DNA of 9,876 nt from VGCC01 sp040381195. Its GTDB lineage: Bacteria > Actinomycetota > Actinomycetes > S36-B12. Below are positions 5,627-9,876 of this stretch, piece by piece. Position 1 is the stretch's first letter. Every line of letters starts with the position of its first letter. Location: assembly GCA_040381195.1 (NCBI GenBank), contig JBEIHR010000069.1, forward strand, positions 1-9,876, given 5' to 3'. The notes below the pieces were generated by a model. That model did no database searches, was not told the DNA's origin, and worked only from the letters and a program-made list of their open reading frames with translations. The position numbers and the translations under genes were made by a program.

Positions 5627-7387
5627 GTGTCCACGGCGCTCTATCGCACATATCGGCCTTCGCGCCTCGATGACGTCGTCGGACAGGATCACATCGCGGG
5701 TCCGTTACGCCGCGCATTGGAGAACGACCGAATCCATCATGCGTATTTGTTCTCGGGTCCGCGCGGGTGTGGGAAGACGTCGACCGCGCGCATCCTCGCT
5801 CGGTCACTGAACTGCGAGGCAGGACCCACCCCGGATCCGTGCGGCACCTGTCGCAGTTGCGTGGAGTTGGCTGCTGAGGGACCGGGATCGATCGACGTCA
5901 TCGAACTCGACGCTGCGAGTCACGGCAGCGTGGAGGACACGCGGCTCCTGCGGGAGCGCGCAGTATTCGCTCCGGTGTCCTCGCGCTACAAGATCTACAT
6001 CATCGACGAAGCCCACATGATTTCCACGCAGGGCTTCAACGCGCTTCTCAAACTCGTCGAGGAGCCGCCGGAGCATGTGCGCTTCATCTTCGCGACCACG
6101 GAGGCGGAGAAAGTGCTCCCGACGATTCGGTCGCGCACGCACAACTACTCCTTCCGGTTGGTTCCCGCGAAAGTCCTCCAGGAGCACCTCGCCTGGGTCT
6201 GCGCTCAGGAGGGAATCGAGGCGGAGCCGGCGGCACTCGCGCTCGTCGCACGTGCAGGTGGTGGAAGCGTGCGCGACTCCCTGTCCCTGCTCGGTCAAGT
6301 GATCGCCGGCGCAGGATCTGCCGGCGTCACGTACGCGGATGCCGTCGTGCAGCTGGGCATGACCGATGCCGCGCTCCTAGACGATGTCGTCGACGCACTT
6401 GCGGCGCACGATGGCGCCCAACTCCTCCGCGTCATCGATCGGGTGATCGACGCCGGTCATGATCCACGTCGGTTCACAGGTGACCTGCTGGAGCGCCTTC
6501 GCGATCTGATCGTCCTGCAGAACATCCCGGAGGCGGCGGAGTCCGGATTGATCGACGCCCCCGAGGACCAGGTGGCCCGGGAAGTCGCGCAGGCGCAGGC
6601 CATCAGTGCCGCGGGATTGAGTCGCGCCGCGGACATCGTGAGCGCCACGCTGGGGACCCTCAAGGGCGCGTCCTCTCCGCGCCTGCAACTCGAACTCATG
6701 GCTGCACGGTTGGTGATCCCGGCCGCGGACGAGTCCCCGAGTGGATTGCGTGCGCGGATCGATCAGTTGGAGAAGGCGATGACAGCGGGCGTGGCTGCGG
6801 CCCCTGCACCCACCGTTGCGCCAGCGGCTGCCCCTTCCCCGCCACCCAAACTGTCGGATGTCGCGCCGTCGAGCTCGTCCGCCACCACGGCGCCGGCGAA
6901 GAAGGCCGGGGCGAAACCCGCGGCGGAGAAGAAGGCTCCTGCAGCCGAACCGAAGAAGGCTCCGGCTGCGGCACAGCCGTTGTCGAAGGAGATGGGCGTC
7001 GCCGACTTCGTCACCATGTGGCCCGCCATCCTCGACGCGCTCAAGGGGTACAGCCGGGTTGCGTGGATGGCGTTTGCGGACTCGCGCCCGGTCTCGGTGT
7101 CTGGTGGCGTGCTCGCGGTGGGGCTCGATAGTCAGGGCAAGATCAACAACACGCGCTCGAGCGGGCACGACGAGCGCCTGCACCACTCCATCCTCGACGT
7201 GATGCGTGTCGACGTCACAGTCGATGTTGTGCTGGTTCCGGACGTGGTGGGCGTGAAGGGTTCTGCCGGGGGAGACGAGGAACCGGATGTCCCGAGCCGC
7301 GATGACGCCACCGTCGATGAGGCCACCGGCGTGGATCTCGCGATGCAGGAGTTGGGCGCCACTGCGATCGGTGAGATCGAGCACTGA
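5627..7387 (+). CDS. dnaX: DNA polymerase III subunit gamma/tau
   Basis: DnaX is the AAA+ ATPase of the clamp loader that opens the beta clamp and links the replicative polymerases. From GTG 5627 it has 586 residues and starts MSTALYRTYRPSRLDDVVGQ, the family N-terminus; the frame is open to 5585 but those codons add an atypical lead. It shows Walker A GPRGCGKTS (44-52), a zinc module with Cys63, Cys72, Cys75 and Cys78, Walker B IIDEAH (125-130), the sensor-1/arginine-finger region ATTEAEKVLPTIRSR (156-170) and sensor 2 GGSVRDSLSLLGQ (212-224). The lid and collar run to about 385. An Ala/Pro/Lys-rich linker follows (388-452, with KKAPAA repeats), then a C-terminal tau-like domain (about 455-545) and an acidic tail. 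I see no frameshift signal, so only a full-length tau-like form is expected. It overlaps recR by 1 nt. Confidence 0.96.
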   Translation: MSTALYRTYRPSRLDDVVGQDHIAGPLRRALENDRIHHAYLFSGPRGCGKTSTARILARSLNCEAGPTPDPCGTCRSCVELAAEGPGSIDVIELDAASHGSVEDTRLLRERAVFAPVSSRYKIYIIDEAHMISTQGFNALLKLVEEPPEHVRFIFATTEAEKVLPTIRSRTHNYSFRLVPAKVLQEHLAWVCAQEGIEAEPAALALVARAGGGSVRDSLSLLGQVIAGAGSAGVTYADAVVQLGMTDAALLDDVVDALAAHDGAQLLRVIDRVIDAGHDPRRFTGDLLERLRDLIVLQNIPEAAESGLIDAPEDQVAREVAQAQAISAAGLSRAADIVSATLGTLKGASSPRLQLELMAARLVIPAADESPSGLRARIDQLEKAMTAGVAAAPAPTVAPAAAPSPPPKLSDVAPSSSSATTAPAKKAGAKPAAEKKAPAAEPKKAPAAAQPLSKEMGVADFVTMWPAILDALKGYSRVAWMAFADSRPVSVSGGVLAVGLDSQGKINNTRSSGHDERLHHSILDVMRVDVTVDVVLVPDVVGVKGSAGGDEEPDVPSRDDATVDEATGVDLAMQELGATAIGEIEH

Positions 7388-7983
7388 TGTACGACGGTGC
7401 CGTCCAGGAACTCATCGACGAACTCGGACGTCTTCCCGGTGTTGGACCGAAGAGTGCGCAACGAATCGCCTTCCACATCCTGTCCGCTGATCCCGCGGAT
7501 GTCGAGGCTCTCGCGACGGCACTGCGCACCGTCAAGGAGAAAGTCCACTTCTGCACCATCTGCGGGAATATCGCGGAGTCAGATACCTGTCGAGTCTGCG
7601 CGGATCCCAAGCGCGATACGTCGATCATCTGCGTGGTCGAGGAACCCAAGGATGTCATCGCGATCGAGAAGACCCGCGAGTTTCGCGGCCGCTACCACGT
7701 GCTCGGAGGGTCGATCAATCCGATCGAGGGTGTGGGGCCGGACGACCTACGCATCCGCGAGTTGATGCAACGGCTCTCGGACTCGACCATCACCGAGGTG
7801 ATCTTGGCGACGGACCCGAACCTCGAGGGCGAGGCGACCGCCACGTATCTTGCGCGCATGATCGCGCCGATCGGTATCGCCGTATCGCGACTTGCCAGTG
7901 GATTGCCCGTGGGTGGTGACCTGGAATACGCCGACGAGGTCACCCTCGGCCGGGCGTTCCAAGGGCGTCGTCGCCTCGACTAG
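7387..7983 (+). CDS. recR: Recombination mediator protein RecR
   Basis: RecR works with RecF and RecO to load RecA on SSB-coated gaps. Its 198 residues are the usual length. It shows the helix-hairpin-helix GRLPGVGPKSAQRIAFH (14-30), the zinc finger Cys56, Cys59, Cys68 and Cys71 (CTIC...CRVC), the Toprim domain starting IICVVEEPKDVIAIEKT (80-96) with the acidic cluster ATDPNLEGEATA (141-152), and the C-terminal ASGLPVGGDLEYADEVTLGRA (170-190). The ATG shares its A with the TGA of dnaX, a TGATG overlap that allows coupled translation. The small ybaB/ebfC gene that commonly sits between dnaX and recR is not here. Confidence 0.97.
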   Translation: MYDGAVQELIDELGRLPGVGPKSAQRIAFHILSADPADVEALATALRTVKEKVHFCTICGNIAESDTCRVCADPKRDTSIICVVEEPKDVIAIEKTREFRGRYHVLGGSINPIEGVGPDDLRIRELMQRLSDSTITEVILATDPNLEGEATATYLARMIAPIGIAVSRLASGLPVGGDLEYADEVTLGRAFQGRRRLD

Positions 7984-7988
7984 CACCG

Positions 7989-8017
7989 TGAGCAGAAATC
8001 CTGTCCGCCGATAGACT
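7989..8017 (+). promoter_or_regulatory. Putative promoter of a leaderless lysC-asd transcript
   Basis: TGAGCA (7989-7994, weak -35) and TAGACT (8012-8017) are 17 bp apart. The -10 is followed by 8 nt (TTCGGCTT) and the GTG of lysC. No Shine-Dalgarno sequence is present, so full-length aspartokinase is probably made from a leaderless mRNA. Confidence 0.55.
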
Positions 8018-8025
8018 TTCGGCTT

Positions 8026-9312
8026 GTGTCTCTGATCGTCCAAAAGTACGGCGGGTCTTCCGTTGCCGACGCGGCGAGCGTCAAGCGGGTGGCCCGTCGC
8101 ATTGTCGATACCAAGAAAGCCGGCCACGACGTCGTGGTCGTGGTCTCGGCGATGGGGGACACCACGGACGAACTTCTGGACCTCGCTGAGCAGGTGTCGC
8201 CGCTGCCGCCACCGCGTGAGCTGGACATGCTGCTCACCGCAGGTGAACGCATCTCGATGGCTCTGCTGGCGATGGCGATTCACGACCTCGGTGCCGAGGC
8301 GCGCTCCTACACCGGTTCCCAGGCAGGTCTCATCACCGACTCCGCACATGGAGCTGCGCGCATCATCGACGTGTCACCGGGTCGTATCACGGAAGCCCTC
8401 GAGCAGGGTGCGATCCCGATCGTCGCGGGATTCCAGGGGGTTGCGCAGGACACCAAGGACATCACCACCCTCGGTCGTGGCGGCTCGGACACCACGGCCG
8501 TTGCACTCGCCGCCGCGCTGGGTGCCGACGTGTGCGAGATCTACACCGACGTCGACGGTGTGTTCTCCGCGGACCCGCGCGTTGTTCCCAAGGCGCGCCA
8601 GGTTCCGTTCATCACCTATGAGGAGATGCTGGAGCTGGCCGCCGTAGGTGCCAAGGTCCTGCACCTGCGCTGTGTCGAGTACGCCCGACGTTTCAGCCTC
8701 CCGATCCATGTGCGCTCGTCGTTCTCGACGAAGGAGGGCACCTGGGTTCTGTCCCCCAACGCCATCACGGCAGCAATCGCAGAAGGAAGAGCCATGGAAC
8801 AACCGATCATCTCCGGCGTCGCCGCGGACATCAACGACGCCAAGATCACCGTGGTGGGTGTCCCCGACAAGCCGGGTGAGGCCGCCGCGATCTTCCGCGC
8901 ACTCGCCAACGCGAAGATCAACGTCGACATGATCGTGCAGAACGTGTCCGCTGCGGCCACAGGGCGCACGGATGTGACGTTCACGTGCCCGCAGGGTTCC
9001 GTGCAGCAGGCCATGGCAGCCCTGCAGTCGAACTCCGGGGATATCGGGTTCGAGGCACTCAACGTCGACGATCAGATCGCGAAGATCTCCCTCGTCGGTG
9101 CAGGGATGCGCTCGCATCCGGGCGTCAGCGCCACTTTCTTCAGCGCCCTGGCCGATGCGAGCGTGAACGTCGAGATGATCTCCACATCGGAGATCCGGAT
9201 CTCTATTGTCACCCGTGTCGATGACGCGCAGCGCGCGGTGCAGGCCATCCACACAGCCTTCGGTCTCGACGCGGACGGTGAGGCGGTCGTCTACGCAGGT
9301 ACCGGCCGATGA
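8026..9312 (+). CDS. lysC: Aspartate kinase (alpha subunit)
   Basis: LysC phosphorylates aspartate with ATP, the first step toward lysine, diaminopimelate, threonine and methionine, and is usually feedback-controlled by lysine plus threonine in this group. Its 428 residues are close to the 421 of Corynebacterium glutamicum. The kinase domain shows VQKYGGSSVAD (5-15), TAGERISMALLAMA (71-84), TTLGRGGSDTTAVALA (147-162) and EIYTDVDGVFSADPR (171-185). The regulatory part has two ACT units: ITVVGVPDKPGEAAAIFRAL (274-293) with VDMIVQNVS, and ISLVGAGMRSHPGVSATFF (354-372) with NVEMISTSEIRISIV. The GTG at 8026 gives the standard N-terminus and lacks a ribosome binding site. An in-frame internal start at Met257 would make a separate beta subunit. 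The stop overlaps asd by 4 nt (ATGA). Confidence 0.97.
   Translation: MSLIVQKYGGSSVADAASVKRVARRIVDTKKAGHDVVVVVSAMGDTTDELLDLAEQVSPLPPPRELDMLLTAGERISMALLAMAIHDLGAEARSYTGSQAGLITDSAHGAARIIDVSPGRITEALEQGAIPIVAGFQGVAQDTKDITTLGRGGSDTTAVALAAALGADVCEIYTDVDGVFSADPRVVPKARQVPFITYEEMLELAAVGAKVLHLRCVEYARRFSLPIHVRSSFSTKEGTWVLSPNAITAAIAEGRAMEQPIISGVAADINDAKITVVGVPDKPGEAAAIFRALANAKINVDMIVQNVSAAATGRTDVTFTCPQGSVQQAMAALQSNSGDIGFEALNVDDQIAKISLVGAGMRSHPGVSATFFSALADASVNVEMISTSEIRISIVTRVDDAQRAVQAIHTAFGLDADGEAVVYAGTGR
8794..9312 (+). other. lysC-beta: Internal in-frame start for the aspartokinase beta (regulatory) subunit
   Basis: ATG at 8794 is codon 257 of lysC and has AGAAGGAAGAG at 8781-8791 just before it, the best Shine-Dalgarno in this gene. 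Translation from here gives a 172-residue protein, MEQPIISGVAADINDAKIT onward, holding only the two ACT domains. It lines up with the known beta-subunit start of C. glutamicum (around residue 250, beginning with Met-Glu). The beta chain joins alpha in an alpha2-beta2 enzyme and forms the effector-binding interface. I infer its production from the conserved position and signal; it is not proved by sequence alone. Confidence 0.8.
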
Positions 9313-9876
9313 GCCGCTCCCTCAACATCGCGGTGGTGGGGGCTACCGGTCAGGTCGGTGGTGTGATGCGCACGCTGCTTGCCGAACGGAACCTCCCCAT
9401 CGCCTCCATGCGCTACATCGCCTCCGCACACTCCGCCGGCAGCACTCTCCCCTGGCAGGGCTCCGACGTGGTCGTCGAAGACATCGGCACTGCCGATCTC
9501 TCCGGTATCGATATCGCGCTGTTCTCCGCGGGCGGGAGCACCTCGAAGGAGTGGTCCCCGAAGTTCGCGGCCGCAGGTGCCGTGGTCATCGATAACTCCT
9601 CGGCATGGCGCATGGACCCGGATGTACCCCTCGTGGTCAGCGAGGTCAACCCGGATGCCATCGATGAGATGCGCAAGGGGATCATCGCGAATCCGAACTG
9701 CACCACGATGGCGGCGATGCCGGTCCTGATGCCCTTGCACCTGGCAGCGGGCCTCCAGCGCCTCGTGGTGAGCAGTTACCAGGCGGTCTCGGGCTCGGGT
9801 CTCGCAGGCGTCGAGGAGTTGGCGTCGCAGATGCGCGCCGTCATGGAGCAGCCGATCGAGCAGCTCACCTACACCG
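9309..9876 (+). CDS. asd: Aspartate-semialdehyde dehydrogenase, 5' part (runs off the window)
   Basis: Asd reduces aspartyl phosphate, the LysC product, to aspartate semialdehyde with NADPH. The window holds the first 189 codons of an expected 340 or so, without a stop. The protein starts MSRSLNIAVVGATGQVGGVM, with the Rossmann NADPH motif GATGQVG (11-17). FSAGGSTSKEW (72-82) and DNSSAWRMDPDVPLVVSEVN (95-114) bind cofactor phosphate and substrate. NPNCTT (128-133) carries the catalytic Cys131, and SSYQAVSGSG (155-164) has Gln158, 27 residues later as in the E. coli enzyme (Cys135, Gln162). The ATG overlaps the lysC stop by 4 nt, so the two are coupled in one operon. No internal fault is seen in the visible part. 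Confidence 0.96.
   Translation, partial: MSRSLNIAVVGATGQVGGVMRTLLAERNLPIASMRYIASAHSAGSTLPWQGSDVVVEDIGTADLSGIDIALFSAGGSTSKEWSPKFAAAGAVVIDNSSAWRMDPDVPLVVSEVNPDAIDEMRKGIIANPNCTTMAAMPVLMPLHLAAGLQRLVVSSYQAVSGSGLAGVEELASQMRAVMEQPIEQLTYT

Noticed and set aside
5186..5692. Open reading frames crossing the tRNA-Ser and SRP RNA region on both strands.
   Set aside because: They translate structured RNA genes (for example the GGVSERPKERASKARVG shadow of tRNA-Ser) and have no protein-like features.
6890..6975. Lysine-rich AAGAAG runs in the dnaX linker as a possible programmed frameshift (gamma/tau) signal.
   Set aside because: I see no A-AAA-AAG-type slippery heptamer; the repeats are AAG-AAG codons for KKAP motifs, so only a full-length product is expected.
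7984..8025. Lysine riboswitch or attenuator ahead of lysC.
   Set aside because: Only 42 bp separate recR and lysC, and the predicted start of transcription is at the GTG, leaving no leader for a riboswitch.
1..9876. Mobile elements, CRISPR arrays, phage genes, toxin-antitoxin or defence systems.
   Set aside because: I saw no transposase, integrase, direct-repeat array or gene with divergent composition; every coding region matches a core family.

Overview
The window (about 64% G+C by eye) is ordinary chromosomal housekeeping DNA of a high-GC actinobacterium (Actinomycetota). The evidence is the gene order (tadA-associated protein, tadA, LytR_C-like membrane protein, two tRNA-Ser genes, SRP RNA, dnaX, recR, lysC, asd), frequent GTG starts, tight ATGA/GTGA overlaps and an in-frame internal lysC start like that of Corynebacterium. 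I cannot place it to genus.

Layout. 1-85: leader with a possible -10. 86-2918 (+): three-gene operon pntAA-pntAB-pntB for the membrane proton-translocating NAD(P) transhydrogenase. 2915-3553 (-): upp, meeting pntB tail to tail on a shared CTAG that supplies both stop codons. 3554-3611: short divergent control region. 3612-4552 (+): tadA-associated acidic protein and tadA, overlapping by 4 nt. 4595-5182 (+): one-pass membrane protein with an extracytoplasmic LytR_C-type domain. 5222-5453 (-): tRNA-Ser(CGA) and tRNA-Ser(GGA), separated by a strong intrinsic terminator. About 5491-5581 (+): small SRP RNA (ffs). 5627-7983 (+): dnaX and recR, overlapping by 1 nt, with no ybaB between them. 8026-9876 (+): lysC (aspartokinase, with an internal beta-subunit start) overlapping asd, which runs off the window end. 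No stretch over 300 bases lacks a gene; the largest gaps are under 100 bases.

How the genes work together. The Pnt proteins couple the proton gradient to NADPH formation. Upp salvages uracil. TadA makes inosine-34 in tRNA. The tRNA-Ser genes and SRP RNA serve translation and membrane targeting. DnaX and RecR belong to replication and recombinational repair. LysC and Asd are the first two steps of the aspartate pathway to lysine, diaminopimelate, threonine and methionine.

The most notable signal is regulatory. A TAnnnT hexamer lies 6-8 nt before the start codon or mature RNA 5' end of upp, dnaX, lysC, both tRNAs and ffs. This points to leaderless mRNAs for the three proteins, while genes inside operons, and lysC-beta, carry Shine-Dalgarno sequences. 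I found no mobile element, CRISPR, phage or defence gene, and no sign of an undescribed system; the findings are of modest interest.
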